This document shows, piece after piece, positions 1-7,589 of a stretch of 60,954 bases of DNA; position 1 is the stretch's first letter; every line of letters starts with the position of its first letter. Under the pieces are notes generated by a model. It was given only the letters and a program-made list of their open reading frames with translations. It was not told where the DNA came from and searched no databases. Origin of the DNA: Anaerolineae bacterium (GTDB taxonomy: Bacteria; Chloroflexota; Anaerolineae; Aggregatilineales; Aggregatilineaceae); contig JAFGHR010000108.1 of the NCBI GenBank assembly GCA_016930015.1, forward strand, positions 1-60,954, written 5' to 3'. A program made the position numbers and the translations under genes.

Positions 1-1280
1 CGGAAGCGGTAAATGCGCCCTTCGGCCAATGACAGGTAAATCCACCCTTCCGGGCTGATCACCACGTCCGCCGGGTGATAGGGGAAGATGCCAAACCCGT
101 TTAATGACAGCCGGACCAGGTTGTCCTGCACTTCGGGGCGGGGACTGGTCGGCGCTACGCGGCGCAGCACACGCGTCGGATCACCGCTGGGCAGAAATTC
201 CACGACTTCGAGCGAATATCCCGCCGGTTCCGGCAGATTCCACGAGCCCGCCATCGCCACGATCAGGAAACCCTTGTAAAACGGGAAGCCGTCACCGGTA
301 TAAAACGCCAGTCCTGACGGGCTGCTCTGGTATGGAAACCGGATCGTGGGCCGCTGTGTGGCATCACAAAAATCGTCGGTGGGCACGGTCACGTCCGGGT
401 AGGCACTGCCGGAGTCGTGACAATACGGGAAACCGTAGTGTGCACCCGGTTCGACGCGGTTGAGTTCGTCGGCAATTAGCATCGCGGCAGGCAGCATCCC
501 GGCGGCTTCCTCGACGGGGCGGGCCGTGTCGAGCACCCACAGGTCGCCCGTTTCGGGATGCCACGCAAAATCCGCCGGGCTGCGAAAACCGGACGCGACA
601 ATCTGCTCATCGCTGCCATCGAGCGCGTAACTGATCACGGCGCCGCGCCGTTTATCGCCGCGCTGCTCATCAGCCGGATCGCAGGTGTCGCACGCCGCGC
701 CCGTGCTGATATACAGGCGTCCATCCGGCCCGATGCCGATGCCGCCCGACCAGATTCCGGTATCGCGCGGCAGATCGTCCACCAGCACGGTGTGAGTCTC
801 AAAAAAGCCGTCGCCGTCCGCATCATCCAGGCGCAGCACCCCGCCCACGGAGTTCACGTACAGCGAATCACCATCGAGCGCGATCGCGCTTGGCAGCGTG
901 AGTCCTTCCGCCGCCAGCACCGGATCGTCAAGGAACTGGTCGCCGTCCGCATCCGGCATGGCCCAGATTTCGCCGCGCGCGGTGCGCGCCATGTACAACG
1001 TACCGTCCGGCGCAAACGCCAGCCCCATCAGGTCGGGTACGGCTTCCGGCGGCGCGACCTGGTCATACACTACCTCGGCGCACGTCGTATTGAGATCGAC
1101 ATATGGCAGCCAGAATACCGGCTCACACGGCGGCCCCTCGACGATCATGGGTGTGCTGCGCGCCGGGGAATCGGGATCGCTGCCCGGCGGTGATTCCGCG
1201 TCGTCACCACAGGCCACCAGCAGCAGGATCAGCACGAGAATAACGGCCAGTATTCCGGGGAGTTGCCAGCTACGAGTCAA
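1..1280 (-). CDS. PQQ-dependent sugar dehydrogenase-like lipoprotein (3' end outside window)
   Basis: The frame is open from a TTG at 1280 to the left window edge, so about 426 N-terminal codons are seen. TTG is chosen because AAAGGA lies about 8 nt upstream and translation from it gives a lipoprotein signal: a hydrophobic stretch at residues 9-22 and the lipobox LVAC at 21-24. The rest reads as a beta-propeller of the glucose/sorbosone dehydrogenase type, with repeats such as GLAFAPDGTLYMAR and GIGIGPDGRLYISTG and Asp-rich loops (DADGDQFLDD, DADGDGFFE) that could bind calcium. Known members oxidise sugars or aldoses outside the membrane with PQQ. The exact substrate cannot be read here. Two Cys in ACDTCDP may form a disulfide. 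Confidence 0.75.
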   Translation of the reverse strand, partial: MTRSWQLPGILAVILVLILLLVACGDDAESPPGSDPDSPARSTPMIVEGPPCEPVFWLPYVDLNTTCAEVVYDQVAPPEAVPDLMGLAFAPDGTLYMARTARGEIWAMPDADGDQFLDDPVLAAEGLTLPSAIALDGDSLYVNSVGGVLRLDDADGDGFFETHTVLVDDLPRDTGIWSGGIGIGPDGRLYISTGAACDTCDPADEQRGDKRRGAVISYALDGSDEQIVASGFRSPADFAWHPETGDLWVLDTARPVEEAAGMLPAAMLIADELNRVEPGAHYGFPYCHDSGSAYPDVTVPTDDFCDATQRPTIRFPYQSSPSGLAFYTGDGFPFYKGFLIVAMAGSWNLPEPAGYSLEVVEFLPSGDPTRVLRRVAPTSPRPEVQDNLVRLSLNGFGIFPYHPADVVISPEGWIYLSLAEGRIYRF

Positions 1281-1359
1281 GCGGGTTTCCTTTACATGTT
1301 GGCGTGATTTCACCGGCGGCGATCATAGCCTGCCGCACCCGATCGCGCCAGCCCAACGC

Positions 1360-2127
1360 CTACGCGCGGGCCGTGACGACCGGCTGGTAATAGCCGGTAT
1401 CCTGCGGCATGTGCCAGCGGATATCAGAAAATCCGGCGTCCGCCAGAAAACGATTCAGGTCGGCGCGAAGCAGCGCCCGGTACGTGGTGCGGAACGACTG
1501 TGTGAGCCAGCCATCACCGGACGCGCGCAGAATGAACAGGGTCAGGTCATAGGTTTGGCCGTTCTCGGCCCAGTCCCAGACCTGGAACACCACGCGCCGC
1601 CCGTCCGAGTCGTCAAATGTCCAGGGCATGGTCGCGCGGGGCTTGTCGAGCGTCAAATGATCGTAATCGCGGATGCTGACCAGCAGCAGGCCGCCCTCGC
1701 GTACCACGCTGTGCAACTGCTGCGCCGTCCGTGCGAGGTCGTCATCGGTGATCAAATGCGGCAGCGCGTTATCACAGGCCAGCACCACGTCAAACGGGCC
1801 GGTCACCGCACCGGCCAGCGTGCGAAAATCGGCCACACCCGCCGCCAGCGTAACGCCGCGTGACGCCGCTTCCCGTTCGAGTCGCGCGACCGCCGCCGGG
1901 CTGATATCGGTCGCGTGTACGGTATAACCGCGCCGGGCCAGCCCGATCGCCTGTGTGCCGATGCCACACGCGCAGTCCAACACGGTCAGCGGCGAGCCAG
2001 CCGTGCGTGCGCGGATCAAACGATCCAGGGCAACGGCCTGTCGTTCGATAGATACGTCCCAGTCAGCAAACAGCAGGTGATACGCGTCGGCGAGCTGGTC
2101 GTAAAACGGCACAACGGGATCAGTCAT
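1360..2127 (-). CDS. Class I SAM-dependent methyltransferase
   Basis: A 255-aa Rossmann-fold methyltransferase. The SAM-binding motif I reads VLDCACGIGTQAIGLA (about residues 49-64), followed by an acidic strand end (HATDIS) and motif III-like DVVLACDNALPHL. The ATG at 2127 is preferred over the in-frame ATG at 2136 because GGGAG sits only one base before the latter but about 10 nt before the former. It lies just downstream of the GNAT gene, probably in one transcript with it and the histidine kinase. The N-terminal FYDQLADAYHLLFADW resembles small-molecule methyltransferases, but the substrate is unknown. Confidence 0.8.
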   Translation of the reverse strand: MTDPVVPFYDQLADAYHLLFADWDVSIERQAVALDRLIRARTAGSPLTVLDCACGIGTQAIGLARRGYTVHATDISPAAVARLEREAASRGVTLAAGVADFRTLAGAVTGPFDVVLACDNALPHLITDDDLARTAQQLHSVVREGGLLLVSIRDYDHLTLDKPRATMPWTFDDSDGRRVVFQVWDWAENGQTYDLTLFILRASGDGWLTQSFRTTYRALLRADLNRFLADAGFSDIRWHMPQDTGYYQPVVTARA

Positions 2128-2144
2128 CGGATACATACTCCCGG

Positions 2145-2948
2145 TCAGGTAAACGGGCCGTAGGGGTGATGCGGTGGCCGCATGTAGTACGTCGTGCCGA
2201 CCGTCCGGTAGCCAAGCTGCTCGTAGAGCGGCTGGCCGCTGGGTGAGGCCATCAACATGCTGTCGGTCACACCTTCGGCGGCGAGATCATCCAGAATGTG
2301 CAGCATCAGCGTAGTGGCATACCGCTGCCTGCGAAAGCGTTGACAGGTGCCCACATTCCAGATTCCGGCCATGCCATTGCTGCCGGGAGCCACCGTCGCA
2401 CACGCGGCGGGTTCACGCCCCGCATAGATCAGGTAGTGGCGCACCCCGTTCGTGGTCACATGTTCGGGCCGCGCGACCCGCTGGTTGACGCTGTCGTCCG
2501 TATGGAACGCTTCCGTCACAATGGTCCTGAGGTGGTTGATCTGCTGCACGGATGTCACGCGGGACACGCGCGCGTTTGGACGATAACCCGCCGGGCGGGG
2601 AAGCCCCGACAGCACCATGAGCGGCGACGACCAGCGTATCCCAAAACCGAGCGCCTGGAGCTGAGCGGCAGCTTGAGGCATATACGTGTCGGTGTAGATC
2701 ACGCTCCACACCGCCTGATAGGGGCGGAAAAACGCGAGCGCGTCAGCCAGCGCGGGCAGCGTGAGCGCGTCCGGCGTGCGCGGCCACAGGTGATTAGCCC
2801 CGCTGAGATGCACCGCGCCGCTGTAACTCAGGGTATACGTATCCCCGGCGCGGGTGACCGCGTCGGGCCAATTACGAAATAATCGCTCGTAAAAGACATC
2901 CACGCAGGTCAGCGCCGATTCCAATGGTGAACAGGGTACGCGGCTCAC
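2145..2948 (-). CDS. GNAT-family N-acetyltransferase
   Basis: A protein of about 267 aa whose C-terminal half fits the GNAT fold: the acetyl-CoA-binding region appears as VGTCQRFRRQRYATTLMLHIL (about residues 193-213 of this start), where R-x-x-R-x-x-Y-A replaces the usual Q/R-x-x-G-x-G/A, followed by LYEQLGYRTVGTTYYM, the typical end of the fold. No ATG opens the frame after the kinase stop. I chose GTG at 2948, five bases after the kinase stop codon, consistent with translational coupling. TTG or GTG codons a little downstream are alternatives. The N-terminal half may be a degenerate second GNAT domain. Substrate unknown. Confidence 0.7.
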   Translation of the reverse strand: MSRVPCSPLESALTCVDVFYERLFRNWPDAVTRAGDTYTLSYSGAVHLSGANHLWPRTPDALTLPALADALAFFRPYQAVWSVIYTDTYMPQAAAQLQALGFGIRWSSPLMVLSGLPRPAGYRPNARVSRVTSVQQINHLRTIVTEAFHTDDSVNQRVARPEHVTTNGVRHYLIYAGREPAACATVAPGSNGMAGIWNVGTCQRFRRQRYATTLMLHILDDLAAEGVTDSMLMASPSGQPLYEQLGYRTVGTTYYMRPPHHPYGPFT

Positions 2949-2953
2949 GCAGC

Positions 2954-3973
2954 TTACCACCCTTCGGCCAGGGGAAGCACAAATGTCGCCGTGGTGCCTT
3001 TTTCCGGCGCGCTTTCGATCCACACCTGCCCGCCGTGACGCTCGATGATCGCGCGCGCAAAGGTCAGGCCGATCCCGCCGCCAGGAATCGCGCGCACACG
3101 TTCGTCATCCGACCGCCACAGGCGGTCCCAGACGTGATCTTGATCGGCTTCGCTGATGCCAAAACCCTGATCACCCACCGAACAAAACACCAGTGAGCCG
3201 TCCTGCCACGCGTGGATCGCCACGTTGGTATCCGGGTAGGAATAACGCACGCCGTTTTGCAGCAGGCACGTGATCGCCTGCTTGATGCGGCGCGGATCAC
3301 CGATCACCGTCGGGATCGGCTCCTGGGTGCTTTTTACAATCGTGACGCCGTGTTTGTGCGCTTCGTCGGCGAGGTCTTCGGCGGCTTCGTGGATCAGGTG
3401 CGCCAGCTCAAACGGGTGGTGTTCGAGCGCCATCCCGGCCTCGATCCATGCCAGGTCCACGAGCGTCTGTGTCAGGTCGTAGAGTTTATCAACCGTCTGG
3501 CAGATTCGATCTAAAAAACGCTGCTGGTCGGGTTCGAGGTTGCCCAATTTGCCAACCAGGTCAGCATACCCGCGCAGCGCATTCAGCGGATTACGCAGAT
3601 CGTGCGAGATGGCCCGCATCAACGTTTCACGCCGCGACTCGATATCCGCCTGTTCGGTAACATCGTTGAGCAGCACAATGCGGCTGCCGTCCGGGCAGTC
3701 CATACCCACACCATACGCCAGCCGCCGGTGCGGCAGCCGGACTTCGGCCTGGTGTTCGCCGGTTTCGGTCAGCAGGTGCACGAGTGCGGACCGCTTTTTA
3801 AACGCCATTTTCGCCAGCAGTCCCAGCACGTCATCGGGCGCCATGTGCAGCATCGCCGCCGCCGCCGGGTTCAGGCGCGTGACACGGCCTTCGCTGTCCG
3901 CAAGCAAAATACCTTCAGCGGCAGTTTGCCATAGAAAATTGAGTTGAAAGTTGCAGTTCGGATCACTTATCAT
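2954..3973 (-). CDS. PAS-domain sensor histidine kinase
   Basis: A 339-aa soluble kinase. Residues 10-110 form a PAS domain (FLWQTAAEGILLADSEGRV, ending LLNDVTEQAD). The HisKA dimerisation helix carries the phospho-acceptor His at about residue 124 in AISHDLRNPLNALRGYADLV. The HATPase domain shows the N box LLQNGVRYS, the G1 box GDQGFGI and the G2 box PGGGIGLTFAR. There is no membrane segment, so it senses a cytoplasmic signal through the PAS domain. No response regulator lies in the window, so its partner is elsewhere. It heads an operon with the GNAT and methyltransferase genes. The mRNA may be leaderless, because a good -10 ends six bases before the ATG and no Shine-Dalgarno is visible. 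Confidence 0.9.
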   Translation of the reverse strand: MISDPNCNFQLNFLWQTAAEGILLADSEGRVTRLNPAAAAMLHMAPDDVLGLLAKMAFKKRSALVHLLTETGEHQAEVRLPHRRLAYGVGMDCPDGSRIVLLNDVTEQADIESRRETLMRAISHDLRNPLNALRGYADLVGKLGNLEPDQQRFLDRICQTVDKLYDLTQTLVDLAWIEAGMALEHHPFELAHLIHEAAEDLADEAHKHGVTIVKSTQEPIPTVIGDPRRIKQAITCLLQNGVRYSYPDTNVAIHAWQDGSLVFCSVGDQGFGISEADQDHVWDRLWRSDDERVRAIPGGGIGLTFARAIIERHGGQVWIESAPEKGTTATFVLPLAEGW

Positions 3974-3979
3974 AGTGTG

Positions 3980-4008
3980 ATTGTAACAACATTGGCAGAA
4001 CTGGTAAA
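3980..4008 (-). promoter_or_regulatory. Candidate promoter of the histidine kinase operon
   Basis: Read leftwards: -35 TTTACC (4008-4003), 17-bp spacer, -10 TACAAT (3985-3980). Only CACACT separates the -10 from the ATG at 3973, so transcription would start at or next to the start codon. Confidence 0.5.
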
Positions 4009-4041
4009 AAAAACGGCGGACGGCGGAACGGCGACGGCGTC

Positions 4042-4070
4042 TTGCAGCCAGCGCCGCCCAACCGTATACT
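4042..4070 (+). promoter_or_regulatory. Candidate promoter of the solute-binding protein gene
   Basis: -35 TTGCAG (4042-4047), 17-bp spacer, -10 TATACT (4065-4070), about 37 bp before the ATG at 4107. It lies back to back with the histidine kinase promoter. Confidence 0.55.
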
Positions 4071-4106
4071 CAGACACAATCAGATTCTAGCGTGTCGGAG
4101 GATGCC

Positions 4107-5354
4107 ATGCGCAAGCAACGTGCGCGCCTGATCGTGATGCTGATCGTGCTGAGTTTGGCCGCCACCGTTGGCTTGCCAGCGGTAGCCGCCAGCCGCCCGC
4201 TGCGACAGTATGCCCAGGTGACGATCCTGGTATCATGGGACAGCAGCGCCGAACGTGACGACTTCCAGACGCTGCTGCTGCCGTTTTTCCAGGCATACAA
4301 TATACAACCGAACGTAATCAGTACCAGCGACCTGGAAGAAAGCCTGCTCCAGCAGACCGAGCCGCCAGACATGATGCTGCTGGACGATCCCAGCTTGATG
4401 CGCCAGTTTGCCGAAGCCGATGATCTTGACCTGATCGACATCGACACGGTGCTCGGCCCGCTGCCGCCCGGTTACCCCGCCGCGCTGACCGATATCCTCA
4501 CGGTTGATGATACCGTGTACGGTCGGTTTGTCCGGCTGACGGCTAAAGGGTTGGTCTGGTTTAACGCGCCAGCCATGGACCGGGCCGGATATGCGGTTCC
4601 CGGTTCATGGGAAGCCATGCTTGACCTCGCGCAGCGTATACAGCAAGATAGCAGCGCTGCGCCCTGGGCATTCGGTGCTAACCTGCCCGACGCGGCGGTT
4701 GATATCATGGAAGCGTACCTGTTCCAGCAGAACGGTCCCGACCTGATCAACGGCCTGGCGAGCGGCGAAATCCCCTGGGGAAACGCCCAGGTGCGCGAAG
4801 CATGGGAGCAGTTCGGGGCGCTGTATGATTCGGGCGTGGTGCCATCTCCAAACCGTCTAGGGGTAATCGAAGCCGTTCAAATGCTGTTTGCCGATCCGGT
4901 CAATGCCTATCTGAGTGTCGGCCCCAGCACGGCGCTGCGCTGGATCACAGCGAATTCGCGCATTAAGCCCGGCCAGGATATGGACTTTTTCCTGCTGCCA
5001 GCCGCGGGCAACGCCGGTCATACCCTGGTAGGCGGCGATTTTGTTGTGCTGCTCAACGACGATCCGATCACCGTCCAACTGGCCGAATACCTGACCTCGC
5101 CGGATTTCACAACGGCCTGGGCACGCACCGGCAGCGCGATCAGCCTGTATGCAGACGCCGCTTATCCTAACGACGTGTTACGCGCGGCGGCGGCGCTCAC
5201 GCAGCCCGGTGATCCTGTCTTTGACCTATCGGATCGCCTGCATCCCGACGTTCGCGCCGTGTTGTACGACAGCGTCTGGCGGTATATCACCGATCGTAAT
5301 GCGCTGAATGATATCCTGGTCGAACTCGACGCCGCAGTGGAGGAAGTAAGCTAA
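4107..5354 (+). CDS. Extracellular solute-binding protein (family 1-like), orphan
   Basis: A 415-aa exported protein. ATG 4107 is chosen because GGAGG lies 5 nt upstream. The N terminus is a Sec signal peptide (basic MRKQRAR, hydrophobic core, likely cleavage after VAA near residue 28). The mature part follows the layout of sugar-type ABC solute-binding proteins: VTILVSWDSSAERDDFQTLL, then DGxx-like YGRFVRLTAKGLVWFN, PGSWEAMLDLAQ and GGDFVVLLNDD. No ABC permease or ATPase gene is adjacent. The next gene starts 4 bp after its stop and encodes a kinase-like helix protein, so the pair could serve in sensing rather than transport. That role is inference. Confidence 0.75.
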   Translation: MRKQRARLIVMLIVLSLAATVGLPAVAASRPLRQYAQVTILVSWDSSAERDDFQTLLLPFFQAYNIQPNVISTSDLEESLLQQTEPPDMMLLDDPSLMRQFAEADDLDLIDIDTVLGPLPPGYPAALTDILTVDDTVYGRFVRLTAKGLVWFNAPAMDRAGYAVPGSWEAMLDLAQRIQQDSSAAPWAFGANLPDAAVDIMEAYLFQQNGPDLINGLASGEIPWGNAQVREAWEQFGALYDSGVVPSPNRLGVIEAVQMLFADPVNAYLSVGPSTALRWITANSRIKPGQDMDFFLLPAAGNAGHTLVGGDFVVLLNDDPITVQLAEYLTSPDFTTAWARTGSAISLYADAAYPNDVLRAAAALTQPGDPVFDLSDRLHPDVRAVLYDSVWRYITDRNALNDILVELDAAVEEVS

Positions 5355-5358
5355 GCCT

Positions 5359-5910
5359 ATGGATCGCCACGACCTATCCGACGACGGCGATATGGTGACG
5401 CATATCGCGCCAGAGTACGTTGTTGACATTCTCGCCAGTGAGCTAGGTTCTCCGCTGGCCCTGATCGTGGGGTGGATGGGGCTGTGGCGTGACGAACTGG
5501 CCGCCGGAACTGACACCCCTCACACCGCGCCGCTCAGTGAGTGGTTAAAAGGCATTACCGACGCGGCGACACGCAGCCGCCAGGTGATCCAATCGATCCG
5601 CCGTGACTACGAAGTTCACTGCCAGCGCAGCACCGATTCCAGCAGCGATGACCTGTTGTGGGCTGATCACATCCCGCCATCTGGTTACGATGTCGAAAAA
5701 CGCGCCCTGGCGCTGTTCCAGCAAATTCGGCCCCTGTGTGACACCATGCGCGAATACAGCCAGGTTATCATCGACCATCCGGACGGTGAGGTCGTATGCC
5801 TGGGTGACACGTCGTTGATCGACCTGGGCAAAAACATGCTCAAGTATGTGAATGCCATCGAGCATACGCTCGACCAGGCCGACGCCTATCATGTACGCTT
5901 GAATCAGTAG
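5359..5910 (+). CDS. Hypothetical protein with degenerate HisKA-like helix
   Basis: A 183-aa acidic soluble protein, not recognised as a named family. Residues about 19-48 (ASELGSPLALIVGWMGLW) resemble the histidine-kinase dimerisation helix consensus SHELRTPLNAIxGY, but Ser stands where the phospho-acceptor His should be and no ATPase domain follows. The rest is predicted helical (SEWLKGITDAATRSRQVI, later LGKNMLKYVNAIEHTLDQA). It starts 4 bp after the solute-binding protein stop and is surely cotranscribed with it. It may be a pseudo-kinase phosphotransfer or dimerisation partner. The similarity is by eye only. Confidence 0.5.
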   Translation: MDRHDLSDDGDMVTHIAPEYVVDILASELGSPLALIVGWMGLWRDELAAGTDTPHTAPLSEWLKGITDAATRSRQVIQSIRRDYEVHCQRSTDSSSDDLLWADHIPPSGYDVEKRALALFQQIRPLCDTMREYSQVIIDHPDGEVVCLGDTSLIDLGKNMLKYVNAIEHTLDQADAYHVRLNQ

Positions 5911-5913
5911 GTT

Positions 5914-6711
5914 TCACCCGGAGGACGTATCGCAGGCTTCACCGGCACGGATCGAGTCCGGATGTGTTTCGCGCACAAAGTCACAGAACGTGCGCTCTGG
6001 AATGTCGGGGATCGGCGGGCCGGGGGCGGTGGGCGAGTCGCGGATCACGTACAGCCGGTCCACCCACTGTGTGATCCGCGCGCGGTCCGGGCTGATCGTG
6101 ACGGTAAACGCGTCCGGCAGCCCATATGCCGGATCAAAATACAGGCATACCCACCCGCTGTGAGTCATGCCTACCGGCAGTTGAAAACCTTCTTCGCGGT
6201 AAAAGAACAGGTCCACGCCGCGTGCCAGCGTCTCGTCTTGCGGGCATGATCCGCCGTCAGCACCGGGATAACCCAACTGGTTGGGAACGGCGCGAATGGC
6301 TGTGCGCGGCGTCCACCACGGGTTGCGCGATTCGCGGAAATCAGCGGGAAACGGGGTCACCGCGTCCACCCAGGGAAAACCCCACCCCGCATACGGGAAT
6401 ACCTGCCCGGTCGCTTCCACTTCCAGCCAGAACCAGACGCGCTCGGTTCCATCGCGGCGCTTGACACGCACCGGATCACAAAAATCCAGCCGCGCGATCT
6501 CCATATCATCACCGGGACGCGATCCCCCCAACCAGTTATAGTCCTCCGCACGCAGCGCGACCGGCTCACCACAGCGGCGGTGACTGACCGGCAGAAACGG
6601 CGGATCGTTGGGCCGGGATGCGCCATACCACAAAAATACGTTGATGATCAGGGACGCCAGCGCGATCCCCGCCAGTATAAAAGTCAGCCGAAACACACGT
6701 TGACGGTTCAT
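5914..6711 (-). CDS. Membrane-anchored extracytoplasmic protein of unknown function
   Basis: A 265-aa protein. The start at 6711 is chosen because it yields MNRQRVFRL followed by one strong membrane segment (residues about 9-27), while any longer frame would run into the repeat element at 6766. The extracytoplasmic part contains paired cysteines (RRCGEP, DFCDP, GGSCPQ, VCLYF, ERTFCDF, GEACDT) and many Trp/Phe, suggesting a disulfide-stabilised beta-rich domain. I do not recognise the family. Its stop lies 3 bp from that of the convergent upstream gene. Confidence 0.55.
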   Translation of the reverse strand: MNRQRVFRLTFILAGIALASLIINVFLWYGASRPNDPPFLPVSHRRCGEPVALRAEDYNWLGGSRPGDDMEIARLDFCDPVRVKRRDGTERVWFWLEVEATGQVFPYAGWGFPWVDAVTPFPADFRESRNPWWTPRTAIRAVPNQLGYPGADGGSCPQDETLARGVDLFFYREEGFQLPVGMTHSGWVCLYFDPAYGLPDAFTVTISPDRARITQWVDRLYVIRDSPTAPGPPIPDIPERTFCDFVRETHPDSIRAGEACDTSSG

Positions 6712-6765
6712 ACGCCCGATTATACTCGCACGGGGCGTCCGGTGCTGCCGGTATGGTTCCGCAGA

Positions 6766-6962
6766 CAGGGCAATTGTTTCAAAAACCAAAAACGCCCCTC
6801 CCCGCCGGACGCAGTCCGGCTGCCCCTCCCCGGCCAAGCCAAGGCGGGGCAAGAACAGCCGATTGCGTGATGAAAAAGTCCCCCGTCCAGCTTGGCTGGA
6901 AGGGGGATTAGGGGGAAGGCGTTGCTTAAAAACCTAATCGCTCATTTGAAACAATTACCCTG
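6766..6962 (-). repeat. Dispersed MITE-like repeat, copy 1 (197 bp, with TSD)
   Basis: The ends are inverted repeats: CAGGGCAATTGTTTCAAA at 6766 and the complement of TTTGAAACAATTACCCTG ending at 6962. The element is flanked by direct repeats GTTCCGCAGA (6756-6765) and GTTCCGCAGG (6963-6972), a 10-bp target duplication with one mismatch. The core holds the hairpin CCAGC-CAA-GCTGG inside C- and G-rich arms. It fills most of the gap between two divergent genes and ends about 32 bp before a TATAAT (6994-6999) that probably serves the next gene. It shows no coding capacity. Confidence 0.85.
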
Positions 6963-7042
6963 GTTCCGCAGGGCGCATCACGGGGTACTCCGGTATAATC
7001 ACACGTATTGAGGATAATCAGCAGGAAGAATGTGGGCGAATC

Positions 7043-7513
7043 ATGATCCCTATGTCCCCGGTCGATCAGGAAATGTTCATCGCGTTTTTGCTCGACGCCA
7101 AGCGTGCCACCTATGCCAGCACAGGCGGTGAAGCGGTTGTTGAGGCGGCGCTGGCAGGTGCGCATCAGTTGGAATACCGTGCCGGGCCGTTTTTGTACCG
7201 CGATATTTATTATGGCGGAGAGCAGTTCATCGGCCAGGAAACCGTTTACCAGGGCGAGCAGCCGCTCTGGTCGATGAGTTACGCGGGGTGGTCGATCGAT
7301 GCCAGTATTCCCGTGGGCGACTTTTTGAAGGAAGCGCTGCGCCACGTCGAAGCAGATCGCCCGTTTCGCGGTCCACCCCGTTATCAGAATGGCGATTACA
7401 CCTACGCTAACGAGAGTCACGGCGCCGTTGCCCGTTTCTGGGGCTGCGAGGTGATCACGTACCAGGACCGCCCGATATACGAGCTGCGCTACCAAGGCGG
7501 GACGATCCGCTGA
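7043..7513 (+). CDS. DUF5680 domain-containing protein
   Basis: A 156-aa protein matching the DUF5680 layout along its whole length: FIAFLLDAKRATYASTGG at the start, LEYRAGPFLYRDIYYGG, FIGQETVYQGEQPLWSMSY, PVGDFLKEALRHV and FRGPPRYQNGDYTYANES. In other genomes this domain occurs alone or after a helix-turn-helix. Here no DNA-binding part is present. The function is not established. ATG 7043 or 7052 could start translation, since neither has a strong ribosome-binding site. A TATAAT at 6994-6999 lies upstream, right after repeat copy 1. Confidence 0.75.
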   Translation: MIPMSPVDQEMFIAFLLDAKRATYASTGGEAVVEAALAGAHQLEYRAGPFLYRDIYYGGEQFIGQETVYQGEQPLWSMSYAGWSIDASIPVGDFLKEALRHVEADRPFRGPPRYQNGDYTYANESHGAVARFWGCEVITYQDRPIYELRYQGGTIR

Positions 7514-7589
7514 TTGTGTCGTTCCGGGCATACCGGCAGCGTTCGCCAGATTTATTTTTATGGCGCAGCCAAAGCCGAATGGCTAACGA

